Notes: generated from the sequence alone by a model not told the origin. A stretch of DNA of 36,903 nucleotides from Candidatus Thiodiazotropha sp. (ex Ustalcina ferruginea) (GCA_025656375.1 JAHXHU010000131.1:1-36903); one strand, 5' to 3'. Positions 1 through 10,432 are shown, counted from the first letter of the stretch. A program made the numbers and translations.

Positions 1-115
1 TGTCACCCCCTTCATCGACCAGGATCAATTCATGTCCCTCCGACCTCAGAGGCTGTAAATCAAGCAGGTACTGCTTGAGCAACTCACCCTCATTCAGGTA
101 AGGAAAATGATGCAC
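1..115 (-). CDS. Partial GT2-type glycosyltransferase (TIGR04283-like, arsenosugar-associated), N-terminus only, runs off the left edge
   Basis: Minus-strand frame from GTG at 115 reads VHHFPYLNEGELLKQYLLDLQPLRSEGHELILVDEGGD, resembling the GT2 N-terminal pattern (P.lNE...L..LqplR..GhE.I.VD.G). It lies just downstream of arsS on the same strand. An in-frame stop is at 119-121. Confidence 0.55.
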   Translation of the reverse strand, partial: MHHFPYLNEGELLKQYLLDLQPLRSEGHELILVDEGGD

Positions 116-130
116 AGCCTAGATTTCCTA

Positions 131-1096
131 TCAATCAGCAAGCGCCCCGCCGCAACTACTACCCTGACCGGCAGTACAACCGTAACAGTGCTCAGCTACC
201 TGAATGGAAAGCCCCTCCAGGTCGACATCAAACAGATCCTTGAGTCGCGGTTGAAATTTATCACCAGTCCTCAGATGGATCTTCAACATCTGATTAAAGT
301 CACAGTCATAGACAAAGCCCCGCCAATCGACACTCAGTAGATGAGGACACATGACATTCTGAAGGTTGCAGGGTTGGTAGGCATTCCGTAAAAGCTGCAA
401 ATAGTTGTCGAATTCGCCTTTCGACTGCAGATAACTGCCAAACCGCTGAATCGGCATATTGGTAATGGTCAATAGTTGATTGAAATGGATACCATAGCGG
501 TCCAGCAACCGCTTCCGATACTCAGATTCCAGCGGCCCTTGTGGTGGAGGCAGGCTTGGACCCAATGGGTTGTAGACAAGATTCAATACAAGCCCACTCT
601 CCGGCATCCCATAACCAAGTTGATTTAACTTGATCAATGCCTCAATACTCTGTGAATAACTCCCCTTGCCTCGTTGTTGATCGACATTCTCTTCCAGATA
701 ACAGGGAAGGGATGCGACCACTTCAACCTGCTGTGCAGCAAGAAAATCGGCCAGGCCATCCTGCCCCACTTCCAAAAGAATAACCAGGTTACTGCGATCG
801 ATGACATGGATACCCAGCTGTTTTGTCTGCTCCACCAGATAGCGGAAATTTGGATTTAACTCCGGTGCGCCACCTGTCAGATCAAGCTGTTTGATATTAT
901 GATGCTGTAGGAAGGCGAGTACATCCTCAGCAGTGTCACGACTCATCTCTTCTGTTCGCTTGGGACCCGCATTGACATGGCAGTGCACGCAAGAGAGATT
1001 GCAACGAAACCCAAGGTTGACCTGCAACGTTTCGAGCCTTCCCCGACTGACAGCAGGAAAGCTACTGGGTTGGAGTAGATGTACCGTATCAAGCAT
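131..1096 (-). CDS. arsS: Arsenosugar biosynthesis radical SAM protein ArsS
   Basis: Radical SAM CxxxCxxC motif (CNLSCVHC), LDLTGGAPELNPNF, and C-terminal HCYGCTAGQGSSCGGAL typical of ArsS (Cys form). Confidence 0.85.
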   Translation of the reverse strand: MLDTVHLLQPSSFPAVSRGRLETLQVNLGFRCNLSCVHCHVNAGPKRTEEMSRDTAEDVLAFLQHHNIKQLDLTGGAPELNPNFRYLVEQTKQLGIHVIDRSNLVILLEVGQDGLADFLAAQQVEVVASLPCYLEENVDQQRGKGSYSQSIEALIKLNQLGYGMPESGLVLNLVYNPLGPSLPPPQGPLESEYRKRLLDRYGIHFNQLLTITNMPIQRFGSYLQSKGEFDNYLQLLRNAYQPCNLQNVMCPHLLSVDWRGFVYDCDFNQMLKIHLRTGDKFQPRLKDLFDVDLEGLSIQVAEHCYGCTAGQGSSCGGALAD

Positions 1097-1374
1097 TTCT
1101 GTTCCTAGTGATCATTTCTAAAGCCATCACAGTGAGGTACGTCAAATCAGGTAAAATGGATGTCATATTGAGTCTTGAGCACAATCAGAGTATCGCAACC
1201 GACACCATTTAGACCGGTTATCTCATTGTTTTTAATGATTGTTATAAGTTTTCGCCGATCTCTCTCTTTCATAACTGTTTGAACCAGTTCTAACATTTGC
1301 ACTCAAACCAAAATACTATACATTTAGATATTGCTAATATACTGATGGTTAATTTCATCCGAGGAGTTTAAGAG

Positions 1375-1620
1375 ATGTTACCCATATTCTTAGGCCTGAT
1401 TCTCGCAATGCTGTTCGGCATGATGTCGTTCTTTGTGTATGGACTTGAAGGATTAATCAACTACCCGTGGATCGATACCGTGTTTTGGGTACTGATCCTT
1501 ACAGGTACAACTATTACACTGATCAACGAAGTCGGTCAATGTCTGGCCTGTAAACTCAAGAGAAGACTAGCCATTGAATGGTTTGAACGATACTGCAGCG
1601 AACTGGTCTGTGCAAAGTAG
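1375..1620 (+). CDS. Small hypothetical membrane protein (81 aa, two predicted TM segments)
   Basis: ORF with a GAGGAG ribosome-binding site just upstream of the ATG; hydrophobic N-terminal and central segments. Confidence 0.5.
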   Translation: MLPIFLGLILAMLFGMMSFFVYGLEGLINYPWIDTVFWVLILTGTTITLINEVGQCLACKLKRRLAIEWFERYCSELVCAK

Positions 1621-1789
1621 AATATTTCCTTCCTTGTGTAGTGTCATTACCCTTAATCTTGTTTGCCCAGTCCAACACTAAACAGTAAACTGCTGTTTGT
1701 CATAAAAAATGCATAGCTTATGACCCGTACCGCTTTTTTCGGTTGTTTTGGGTTAGTCACTTAAAAATTTGGTGTTTCTGCGTGTAACA

Positions 1790-1850
1790 TTACTCACCCT
1801 TTCGTCAGCACTCGGAAACTACGTATTCGGTGCTGATCCAGAGCCACAAA
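1790..1850 (+). repeat. Copy A of a two-copy hairpin element (TTACTCACCCTTT + stem-loop with GGAAACT loop)
   Basis: TTACTCACCCTTTCGTCAGCACTCGGAAACTACGTATTCGGTGCTGATCCAGAGCCACAAA; stem GTCAGCAC / GTGCTGAT. Matches copy B at 3258-3320. Confidence 0.65.
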
Positions 1851-1861
1851 TACTGTCTTCT

Positions 1862-1938
1862 GCCCTCGTAGCTCAGCAGGATAGAGCAATCGCCTCCTAA
1901 GCGATAGGTCACAGGTTCGACTCCTGTCGAGGGCACCA
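1862..1938 (+). tRNA. tRNA-Arg (anticodon CCU), CCA encoded
   Basis: GCCCTCG...CGAGGGCACCA acceptor stem; anticodon arm ATCGC-CTCCTAA-GCGAT; T arm ACAGGTTCGACTCCTGT. Confidence 0.95.
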
Positions 1939-1979
1939 ATCTTGAGAATGAGCAAACTATCCGGTAGGGGTACCATAAG

Positions 1980-2450
1980 GTGAAATCATCATACCCACTC
2001 CCTCGCAACCTTCTGTTGATGCTGTTTTTGGGTTGTCAATGGTTTTGTTGCAGCACTTTTGCGGCTGTTGCTGAAGGTCAGGTAACCGGTATTCAAAGTG
2101 GTAATCAAATTACCCTCAAATTGTTAGATGGCCGACAACGAAAGGTCAAACTTTTAGGGATCCGAGTACCTTCAGCAAACAGACGCTCAGCTGAAATTGC
2201 CAAGCGCCATATCAATATGCTGCTGGCAGGCCGATTTGTCAGCATCGAATACGAAACGCTTTTACCCAGTGGTGTTATACTCGGAACTGTTCTGCATGGT
2301 GGCTCGGATATCGCATTACGTATGCTCCAGGCCGGATTGGCAGAGGTTGCAGACCACCGATATCTTCAGCCTTTGCAATTGAGAAGCTATTCTGAAACAG
2401 AGGCCTTTGCCCGTTCTAGAGGGATGGGTTTCTGGCGAAAGTCTAGATAA
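1980..2450 (+). CDS. SNase (thermonuclease)-fold secreted protein, probably catalytically altered
   Basis: Signal peptide followed by an SNase-like layout (GQVTGIQSGNQITLKLLDGRQRKVKLLGIRVPS...MLQAGLAEV). The usual R, D, E and R catalytic positions are not conserved. Confidence 0.65.
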   Translation: MKSSYPLPRNLLLMLFLGCQWFCCSTFAAVAEGQVTGIQSGNQITLKLLDGRQRKVKLLGIRVPSANRRSAEIAKRHINMLLAGRFVSIEYETLLPSGVILGTVLHGGSDIALRMLQAGLAEVADHRYLQPLQLRSYSETEAFARSRGMGFWRKSR

Positions 2451-2487
2451 ACCAAACCACAGCTTACATTACTTGCGAGATTGTCCG

Positions 2488-2739
2488 ATGGGAAAAAAAG
2501 CCGATAAAGCGGGTAGGAAAAAGGAAAAAATAATAGAGAAACAGAATAAAAAAAGAGAGAAAAAAACTAAAAAACTCAAGCAAAAAGCATCCACGATCAC
2601 CCCTGAACAACGCCTGGATATGATTGCCACTGCTGCCTACTATATCGCAGAAAAACACGGCTTCGATCCTCTAAGGGCAACACAAGACTGGGAGGATGCT
2701 GAGCAGCAGATCGACGCAATTCTCAAATCGATCCCATAG
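2488..2739 (+). CDS. DUF2934-like small protein with a Lys-rich N-terminus
   Basis: MGKKADKAGRKKEKIIEKQNKKREKKTKKLKQK followed by TPEQRLDMIATAAYYIAEKHGFDPLRATQDWEDAEQQI, a DUF2934-like pattern. Start set at the internal ATG. Confidence 0.6.
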   Translation: MGKKADKAGRKKEKIIEKQNKKREKKTKKLKQKASTITPEQRLDMIATAAYYIAEKHGFDPLRATQDWEDAEQQIDAILKSIP

Positions 2740-2746
2740 GTTTAAA

Positions 2747-2777
2747 CGCAAGGGTACGGCCCTGCCGCACCGATTTC
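2747..2777. repeat. REP-like repeat, degenerate copy 1
   Basis: CGCAAGGGTACGGCCCTGCCGCACCGATTTC, alignable with 10316-10346 and 35831-35860. Confidence 0.45.
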
Positions 2778-2929
2778 TTGGCCAGCAGATCCACACACCT
2801 TTGAGACAACACTCAGCAGTATCAACCACTCATCCATTAATCAGGCATGCTTATGGTTTGGCAGAACCGTACTCTATGATATTTGACAGAGTGGTGTATA
2901 AAAAATAGCGTCCATATTGCCGTGATGGT

Positions 2930-3142
2930 CTAATCCTTCACATCAGGTTCTTTCTTGCTGAGACGTTTCAGGTTCTCATGTAAAGCGACTTCCAGTGCCT
3001 TATAGACCTTTAGCTGGGCTAGCTGGTAGCGGGTCTGGGGCTCTCCAACAAGTTCAAGCCGGGCACCAAAATAGGCAAGGTCCGCCTCCAGAGAGATCGG
3101 ATTCAAGTTAACCCTTAATTTGTTGTTCTGTTGATCGGACAA
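2930..3142 (-). CDS. Hypothetical protein (70 aa), probable TTG start
   Basis: ORF with plausible composition; no family recognised. Start codon uncertain. Confidence 0.35.
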   Translation of the reverse strand: MSDQQNNKLRVNLNPISLEADLAYFGARLELVGEPQTRYQLAQLKVYKALEVALHENLKRLSKKEPDVKD

Positions 3143-3257
3143 TATCTTAAAACCTTTGCATCCTTTCGACAGCCCTGTAGCTGGTGGAGTGTCCTATACT
3201 TGGGGCCTGGCGAAGGGTTACCTCCCTAGATATTAGGGTTTCCAAAGATGAGATGCC

Positions 3258-3320
3258 TTACTCACCCTTTTGATCAGCAGCAGGAAACTTTGTTTTTAGC
3301 TGCTGATCTATACAGTTACA
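3258..3320 (+). repeat. Copy B of the two-copy hairpin element, upstream of sucA
   Basis: TTACTCACCCTTTTGATCAGCAGCAGGAAACTTTGTTTTTAGCTGCTGATCTATACAGTTACAAA; perfect 10-bp stem GATCAGCAGC / GCTGCTGATC. Confidence 0.65.
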
Positions 3321-3494
3321 AACCTTTTTTACCTGACTGCACTAGTTTAGCAGAGGAAAGTGATGAATCGTGATAGAGATTTGAGGAAATATTCTCCAAC
3401 ATCTTCTGTCAAGCCATCTGCCTGTGCTAACATTTACTAATAGCTGCCCAAAAATAAATAATCCACCACCAAACCCTGACGGGCTATACACATA

Positions 3495-6335
3495 ATGAGC
3501 AATATCCTGGATTTACTCAGATCCACCTCCGCCTATTCCGGCGGTAACGCTACCTTCGTTGAAGACCTCTACGAAAGTTATCTCAAAGACCCTGAAAGCA
3601 TCCCTCAAGACTGGCGCCGACAGTTTGACGGGCTCCCCAACCGGGGGCGTATAGATACCGCCCATGAACCCATCAGACAGCGTTTCCTCCATTTGGTTAA
3701 GGAGAAACGTTCTGCCACTGCAACCCCACAGGAGAGTCTCTCACCTGGCGCAGCGGAACAACAGGCCTCTGTCTTGCGCTACATCAATGGCTATCGCATG
3801 CGCGGTCACCAGAATGCAAACCTGGATCCACTGAAATTGCGTGACCCTGTGCATGTCGATGATCTCGATCTGTCGTACCACAAGCTGGATAAGCTTGATC
3901 AGAATTCAATATTCAATACCGGCTCGCTGTTTGCGCCTGAACGCATGCCGCTACGTGACATTATTGAACTGGTTAAAAAGAGCTACTGCGGCAGTATCGG
4001 CACAGAATATGGTCATATCACCAGCACCAAACAGAAGCGCTGGATTCAGGAGCGCATTGAGCAAAGACATCTGTTTCAGAAGATCGATAGCGAGCAAAAA
4101 TTCTGGCTTTTAACCCTGCTGACTGCGGCAGAGGGTATCGAGAAGTACCTGCATACGCGTTATGTGGGGCAAAAGCGGTTCTCCCTTGAAGGGGGTGAGT
4201 CCCTGATCCCGTTATTGGATGATCTGATTCAGCATGGTGGTAGCAACGGTATCAGCGAGGTCGTCATAGGCATGGCTCATCGCGGGCGTATCAATGTCTT
4301 GACCAACATCCTCGGTAAACCTCCAAAAGAGATTTTTGATGAATTCGAAGGCCGGGTATCCGTTGACCCCGAACGTCTTGCCGGTGATGTAAAATATCAC
4401 ATAGGTTTCTCGAGCGATATTGATACGCCCGGAGGTATCGTTCATCTTGTGTTGGGCTTTAACCCCTCACATCTTGAGATTATCAATCCCGTCATTGAGG
4501 GTTCAGTACGGGCAAGACAGCGTAGACAGGGCGACCATGATGGTACCCAGGTACTGCCGATATTAATCCATGGTGACTCGGCGTTTGCGGGACAGGGTGT
4601 TGTCATGGAGACCCTGAATCTTTCACAGACACGGGGTTATTCGACTGGCGGTACTGTGCATATCATTACCAACAACCAGATCGGATTTACCACCAGCAAT
4701 CCGTTGGATACCCGCTCTACCCTCTACTGCACCGATGTAGCCAAGATGGTGCAGGCACCGATTTTTCACGTCAATGGTGACGATCCGGAAGCTGTTATCT
4801 TTGTCACCCGCCTGGCATTGGATTTCCGTATGCGCTTTCACAAAGATGTGGTCATTGATGTGATCTGCTACCGCCGACTCGGACATAACGAGGCCGATGA
4901 ACCCGCAGTGACTCAGCCGGAGATGTACAAAAAAATTCGCAACCACCCCACTGTGCGCACCCTCTATGCAGATCAGCTTGTACAGGAATCTGTGATTTCA
5001 CCTCAGGGAGCACGTGATCTGGTGAATAACTATCGGGAATCGTTAGAAGGAGGAATCGTCGAGGCAAGACCTGTAACCTGTGCCTTACAACACCCCTATG
5101 CAGTCAGATGGAATGGCTTCAAGGGTGTCGAGTGGGATCATCCCTGCGATACAACTGTCACCGCAGAGCGTTTCGATCTTCTAGCGGAACAACTGCTTCA
5201 TGTACCCGACGGCATTGAACTCCACCCCAGGGTCGAAAAAGTCTGGACCGAACGCCGACGCATGGCAAGCGGTGATCAATTGATCGATTGGGGATTCGCT
5301 GAAAACATGGCTTATGCCACCCTGTTGACAGAGGGTATCCCGGTCCGTCTTTCTGGCCAGGACTCTGGACGCGGCACCTTCTTCCATCGCCATGCAGTCG
5401 TGCATAATCAGCAGAACGGTGAGTCGTTGATACCGCTGCAACATTTAAGCCCCGAACAATCCGACTTTCTGGTCATCGATTCTCTTTTATCGGAAGAGGC
5501 GGTACTCGGTTATGAGTATGGCTATGCCACGGCGGAACCCAATTCCCTGACTATTTGGGAAGCACAATTCGGTGATTTCGCTAACGGGGCGCAAGTGGTA
5601 ATTGACCAGTTCATTACTTCAGGCGGTGAAAAATGGGGACTCCATTGCGGCTTGGTGATGCTCCTGCCACATGGTTATGAAGGTCAGGGTGCAGAGCACT
5701 CTTCAGCGCGTCCGGAACGTTTTCTACGACTCTGCGCGAACCACAACATTCAGGTCTGTTCACCCACTTCAGCAGCACAGATATTCCACCTATTGAGACG
5801 ACAGATGATACGCCCGTTTCGTCATCCCCTGATCGTAATGACACCCAAGAGTCTGCTGCGACATCGTATGGCGACTTCACCCAAGCAGGAGCTGCTAGAG
5901 GGGGCATTTAAAAATGTCATCGATGACATTGATGCTAAAAATGTCAAGCGACTGATTATGTGTTCCGGCAAGGTCTACTATGAACTGCTGGAGACAAGAC
6001 GTTCTCGTGGTCTGGATGATGTGGCGATTATTCGGATAGAACAACTTTATCCCTTCCCTCAAAAGGAGTTCGATACAGTTGTGAAACGCTACAAGCATGC
6101 AAAAATGGTTATCTGGTGTCAGGAAGAGCCACAAAACCAAGGCGCATGGGACCAGATTAAACACCGTTTCTATTCATTGACCTCCAAGAACAGACAGCTA
6201 CATTATGTCGGCCGTGCAACGGCTGCTGCACCATCGGTCGGCTATCGTTCTGTCCACATATCACAACAGGAGACCCTGATCGATGAGGCACTCTCTGGAC
6301 GTATCAACCCCCGTATGAACTACAGGAATCAATGA
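3495..6335 (+). CDS. sucA: 2-oxoglutarate dehydrogenase E1 component
   Basis: 946-aa ORF with OGDH E1 hallmarks ([80 protein letters not shown]). Confidence 0.97.
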   Translation: MSNILDLLRSTSAYSGGNATFVEDLYESYLKDPESIPQDWRRQFDGLPNRGRIDTAHEPIRQRFLHLVKEKRSATATPQESLSPGAAEQQASVLRYINGYRMRGHQNANLDPLKLRDPVHVDDLDLSYHKLDKLDQNSIFNTGSLFAPERMPLRDIIELVKKSYCGSIGTEYGHITSTKQKRWIQERIEQRHLFQKIDSEQKFWLLTLLTAAEGIEKYLHTRYVGQKRFSLEGGESLIPLLDDLIQHGGSNGISEVVIGMAHRGRINVLTNILGKPPKEIFDEFEGRVSVDPERLAGDVKYHIGFSSDIDTPGGIVHLVLGFNPSHLEIINPVIEGSVRARQRRQGDHDGTQVLPILIHGDSAFAGQGVVMETLNLSQTRGYSTGGTVHIITNNQIGFTTSNPLDTRSTLYCTDVAKMVQAPIFHVNGDDPEAVIFVTRLALDFRMRFHKDVVIDVICYRRLGHNEADEPAVTQPEMYKKIRNHPTVRTLYADQLVQESVISPQGARDLVNNYRESLEGGIVEARPVTCALQHPYAVRWNGFKGVEWDHPCDTTVTAERFDLLAEQLLHVPDGIELHPRVEKVWTERRRMASGDQLIDWGFAENMAYATLLTEGIPVRLSGQDSGRGTFFHRHAVVHNQQNGESLIPLQHLSPEQSDFLVIDSLLSEEAVLGYEYGYATAEPNSLTIWEAQFGDFANGAQVVIDQFITSGGEKWGLHCGLVMLLPHGYEGQGAEHSSARPERFLRLCANHNIQVCSPTSAAQIFHLLRRQMIRPFRHPLIVMTPKSLLRHRMATSPKQELLEGAFKNVIDDIDAKNVKRLIMCSGKVYYELLETRRSRGLDDVAIIRIEQLYPFPQKEFDTVVKRYKHAKMVIWCQEEPQNQGAWDQIKHRFYSLTSKNRQLHYVGRATAAAPSVGYRSVHISQQETLIDEALSGRINPRMNYRNQ

Positions 6336-7525
6336 GCATCGAACTACGCGTTCCACAACTTCCCGAATCTGTTTCTGACGCCACCGTCCTGAGCTGGCAT
6401 AAGCAACCGGGAGAGCAAGTAAACCAAGATGAAACCCTGGTCGATCTCGAGACCGACAAAGTGGTGTTGGAAGTACCGGCTCCCCAATCAGGTACGCTGA
6501 AAGAGATACGCTTCAAGGAGGGTGAGACAGTCCAGGCCGAAGACGTGCTTGGTATTTTGGAGGCTGGCGCTGCACCACAAAAAGAGCGAGCAACATCAAC
6601 CCATTCCGACCAAGAAGCCCCCGTGCTCTCTCCTGCTGTGAGGCGCTTGGTCAGTGAGAGTGGGATAGACCCGAGTACCATTCAAGGCAGCGGGAAAAAC
6701 GGACGAATTGTTAAGACAGATGTCGAAGCCGCATTAGCAGCACAACAATCCAGTCCCACATCCACTCAAGCACAAAGCCAGCAGGCAGCATCTTCACCCC
6801 CTGCCAAATCAACAGTCTCCTCTGGTCGTATTGAAGAGCGGGTACCGATGACCCGCCTGCGTAAGCGCGTGGCAGAACGTCTGGTGGAAGCACAACAGAC
6901 AGCTGCTATCCTTACCACATTCAATGAGGTTAATTTACAGGCTGTATCTGATCTTCGGGTTAAGTACCGTGAGGTGTTCGAGAAACGGCATGATGTCCGC
7001 CTGGGCTTTATGTCGTTTTTTGTCAAGGCCGCAGTAGAGGCACTAAAACAGTTTCCTATCATCAATGCCACTATCGATGATGCCGATATCCTCTACCATG
7101 GCTATTTCGACATCGGCATTGCGGTCTCTTCGCCTCGTGGCTTGGTTGTGCCAATCCTGCGCGATGCAGACCAACTCAGCTTTGCTGCTGTCGAACAGCG
7201 CATCAAGGATTTCGGCACCAAAGCCAAAGAGGGATCGCTTAGCTATGACGACCTGACTGGCGGAACATTCTCTATAACCAACGGTGGTATATTCGGTTCC
7301 ATGCTCTCCACACCGATCCTGAATCCACCACAAAGTGCCATTCTCGGTATGCATTCGATCCAGCAGCGACCGATGGCGGAAAACGGAGAGGTGGTTGTCC
7401 GACCCATGATGTACCTGGCACTCTCCTACGACCACCGGATCATCGATGGACGTGACGCTGTCCAGTTCCTGGTCACTATCAAGCAATTACTGGAGGACCC
7501 AAGCCGGCTGCTGCTGGAAATCTGA
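6332..7525 (+). CDS. sucB: Dihydrolipoyllysine-residue succinyltransferase (2-oxoglutarate dehydrogenase E2)
   Basis: N-terminal lipoyl domain ([12 protein letters not shown]), peripheral-subunit binding domain, catalytic [23 protein letters not shown] overlap with sucA. Confidence 0.97.
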   Translation: MSIELRVPQLPESVSDATVLSWHKQPGEQVNQDETLVDLETDKVVLEVPAPQSGTLKEIRFKEGETVQAEDVLGILEAGAAPQKERATSTHSDQEAPVLSPAVRRLVSESGIDPSTIQGSGKNGRIVKTDVEAALAAQQSSPTSTQAQSQQAASSPPAKSTVSSGRIEERVPMTRLRKRVAERLVEAQQTAAILTTFNEVNLQAVSDLRVKYREVFEKRHDVRLGFMSFFVKAAVEALKQFPIINATIDDADILYHGYFDIGIAVSSPRGLVVPILRDADQLSFAAVEQRIKDFGTKAKEGSLSYDDLTGGTFSITNGGIFGSMLSTPILNPPQSAILGMHSIQQRPMAENGEVVVRPMMYLALSYDHRIIDGRDAVQFLVTIKQLLEDPSRLLLEI

Positions 7526-7774
7526 TCGCCTCACCATTGGTTTTTTTACCATTGAGGATGTTTGATTCCTCCCGCCTTAACCTCAATAAGTGTTGGTGGG
7601 AGCCGGTTTCACAATAAATAGGGTCTCGGTTAATAAATAATCATCCAAATCTGCTGAATCGCCTTCCAATCGATGGGGGTGGCGAAAAATAAAGAAATGA
7701 GAACCTGACATAATCAAAACCAACACCTGCCGTGGCCGACATTGGCTGGTATGTACTCTTCAATAGGAAACAAC

Positions 7775-9298
7775 ATGATCCGCATCCGCCAGGAAGATCT
7801 AATCCATAGCATCTCCGATGCCTTGCAATTTATCTCCTACTATCATCCAGTAGATTTTCTTAAAGCAATGGGTGAGGCTTGGACAAAAGAGCAAAGCCCT
7901 GCCGCCAAAGATGCCATGGCACAGATCCTGGTCAACTCCCGTATGTGTGCAGAAGGAAAGCGGCCTGTTTGTCAGGATACCGGCATGGTGGTGGTATTCC
8001 TCAAGATCGGCATGCAGGTGCAATGGGATGGTGCTATGTCGGTGAGCGAAATGGTCAATGAAGGCGTACGTCAGGGCTATGCCCATCCCGATAATATTCT
8101 ACGCTCCTCGATGGTCTATGATCCATTGGGGAGTCGCAAGAATAGTGGTGACAATACACCAGCAATTATTCATATGGAGCTGGTCCAGGGAGACAAGCTA
8201 GAGATCAAGATTGCCGCTAAAGGTGGGGGTTCTGAAAACAAATCCCGTTTTAAAGTACTTAACCCTTCCTGCTCCATGGTCGATTGGGTATTGGAGGAGT
8301 TACCCAAAATGGGTGCTGGCTGGTGCCCACCCGGTATGCTTGGTATCGGTGTCGGAGGATCTGCTGAGAAGGCCATGTTGCTTGCAAAAGAGTCACTGAT
8401 GGAACCTATCGACATCCATGAGCTTATGACGCGTGGTCCAACAAATCGTAAGGAAGAATTACGTTTGGAGATCTACGATAAGGTCAACGCCTTAGGCATA
8501 GGTGCACAGGGATTGGGTGGGTTGACTACCGTTCTTGATGTCAAGATCAGCGACTTTCCTACCCATGCTGCGTCGCTGCCGGTGGGAATGATCCCCAACT
8601 GTGCGGCTACCCGTCACGTAGAGTTTACCCTGGATGGCAGCGGACCCGCTGTGCTCACGCCACCGAGCCTTGAAGACTGGCCCGACGTAACCTGGGAGGC
8701 CTCTCCACAAGCGCGCCGTGTAGACCTGGACAAGATCAGCAAAGAGGATATTGCAACCTGGAAACCGGGAGAGCTGATTCTCCTCAATGGCAAGCTATTG
8801 ACCGGGCGGGATGCTGCGCACAAACGGATTGCTGATCTCTATGCACGCAATAAACCACTCCCTGATGGCATCGATTTCCATGGCAGGTTCATCTACTACG
8901 TCGGACCCGTCGATCCAGTACGCGATGAAGTAGTGGGACCAGCCGGGCCCACTACGGCCACCCGCATGGATAAATTCACCGAGCTGATGCTGGTTCAGGC
9001 AGGCCTGTTCGGCATGGTGGGTAAAGCAGAACGTGGCCCTGTAGCGCTGGAGGCGATTAAACAAAACGACGCTGTCTATTTGATGGCTGTTGGTGGTGCG
9101 GCCTATCTTGTCTCGAAAGCAATCCGCAGTTCACGCATACTGGCTTTCGAAGAACTCGGTATGGAGGCTATTCGGGAGTTTGAAGTGGTCGACTTCCCCG
9201 TCACGGTTGCAGTCGACAGCCGTGGCAATTCTGTTCATAAAATGGGTCCCGCCGAGTGGCGGGGCAAGATTGGAAAAATACCTGTGGTAACGGAGTAA
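7775..9298 (+). CDS. Class I (Fe-S) fumarate hydratase
   Basis: IRQEDLIHSISDALQFISYYHPVDF start, CQDTGMVVVFLKIG, GIGAQGLGGLTTVLDVKI, fused alpha/beta class I fumarase. ATG at 7775 follows AGGAAACAAC. Confidence 0.93.
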   Translation: MIRIRQEDLIHSISDALQFISYYHPVDFLKAMGEAWTKEQSPAAKDAMAQILVNSRMCAEGKRPVCQDTGMVVVFLKIGMQVQWDGAMSVSEMVNEGVRQGYAHPDNILRSSMVYDPLGSRKNSGDNTPAIIHMELVQGDKLEIKIAAKGGGSENKSRFKVLNPSCSMVDWVLEELPKMGAGWCPPGMLGIGVGGSAEKAMLLAKESLMEPIDIHELMTRGPTNRKEELRLEIYDKVNALGIGAQGLGGLTTVLDVKISDFPTHAASLPVGMIPNCAATRHVEFTLDGSGPAVLTPPSLEDWPDVTWEASPQARRVDLDKISKEDIATWKPGELILLNGKLLTGRDAAHKRIADLYARNKPLPDGIDFHGRFIYYVGPVDPVRDEVVGPAGPTTATRMDKFTELMLVQAGLFGMVGKAERGPVALEAIKQNDAVYLMAVGGAAYLVSKAIRSSRILAFEELGMEAIREFEVVDFPVTVAVDSRGNSVHKMGPAEWRGKIGKIPVVTE

Positions 9299-9308
9299 GT
9301 AGTTCGTC

Positions 9309-10299
9309 ATGACTTCCTATAAAGCCTTCCGTATACATCGAGACAATGCACAGCACTCAGCCGGGATCGAGGAACTGGAGTTGCAAGCGCCGGATGAGGG
9401 AGAGCTTCTGATCCGGGTTAAATACTCCAGCATCAACTACAAGGATGCCTTGGCAGGCACCGGCAAGGCGCAGATCCTGAGACACTATCCCCTCACAGGG
9501 GGTATCGATGCCTGTGCTGAAGTCACTGAGAGCAATGATCGACGTTTCAAACCGGGAGATAGTGTCATTGTCACCGGACACGAGCTTTCTGCAACGGCAG
9601 ATGGTGGTTATGCAGAATATCTCAGAGTACCGGCTGACTGGGCTATACCGCTACCTGACGGACTCACTGCAGCCCAATCAATGGCCTTAGGGACAGCGGG
9701 ATTCACCGCTGCATTGGCGTTGTACCGAATGGAAATCAATGGTCAAAGACCCGACATGGGACCCATTCTGATAACCGGCGCAACGGGGGGGTGTTGGCTG
9801 TTTTGCGGTAAACATCTTCGATGGGGAAGGATTTGAGGTCAATGCAGTTACCGGCAAGACGGATCAACATGGCTACCTTGAGCACTTGGGGGCACAGGAA
9901 GTACTGGGTCGAGAGCAAGTCATCACCTATCACCATGCCCTGGAGCGTGGTCACTGGGGTGGAGCAGCGGTAGACAATGTAGGTGGCGAGATGCTCTCCA
10001 GTATCACCCCCAAGATAAGGCCATGGGGCAATATCGCTGCTATTGGCTTGGCAGGCGGTCACGCGTTAAACACGACGGTCATGCCATTCATCCTGCGTGG
10101 TGTCAGCCTACTCGGCATCAACTCCGCCGGCTGTCCCTACGAGATCAGAGAGGAGATCTGGCAAAGACTGGCCACGGATCTCAAACCCAGGCACCTGGAT
10201 GATATCGTCACTCAGACAGTTACACTGGAACAGCTTCCCGAAGTCTTTGATCAAATGCTGGAAGGTCAGATTATGGGCCGTACTGTGGTTTCCCTGTAG
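9309..10299 (+). pseudogene. acuI: Acryloyl-CoA reductase / YhdH-family quinone oxidoreductase, frameshifted (extra G in a G7 run)
   Basis: ORF 9309-9836 holds the MDR N-terminal half. Dropping one G from 9785-9791 restores ITGATGGVGCFAVNIFDGEGFEVNAVTGKTDQHGYLEHLGAQEVLGREQV, joining the frame of 9886-10299. Confidence 0.8.
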
Positions 10300-10315
10300 A
10301 GCTGCCTACTCGAAT

Positions 10316-10346
10316 AAACGTAGGGTGTGGCCCTATCGCACCATTC
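10316..10346. repeat. REP-like repeat, copy 2
   Basis: AAACGTAGGGTGTGGCCCTATCGCACCATTC; imperfect inverted repeat similar to 2747-2777 and 35831-35860. Confidence 0.45.
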
Positions 10347-10432
10347 TGAACTAAAAATAGGGAATGGATTCTTCTATGTGAAGCTAAAAGTACACTGACC
10401 TAGTTTAATGACAGAATCAGGATAAAAGACCT

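Noticed and set aside
1794-2008. Two minus-strand ORFs (e.g. GALDRSRTCDLSLRRRLLYPAELRGQKT)
   Set aside because: Antisense translation of the tRNA-Arg gene, a common false ORF.
2984-3005. GACTTCCAGTGCCTTATAG resembles part of the ~150-bp repeat
   Set aside because: Only a short match, inside ORF 2930-3142, with no surrounding similarity.
7526-7600. Possible terminator after sucB (CCTCACCATTGGTTTTTTTACCATTGAGG)
   Set aside because: The stem has an unmatched internal loop and the T run is in the loop rather than after the stem; not supported as a Rho-independent terminator.
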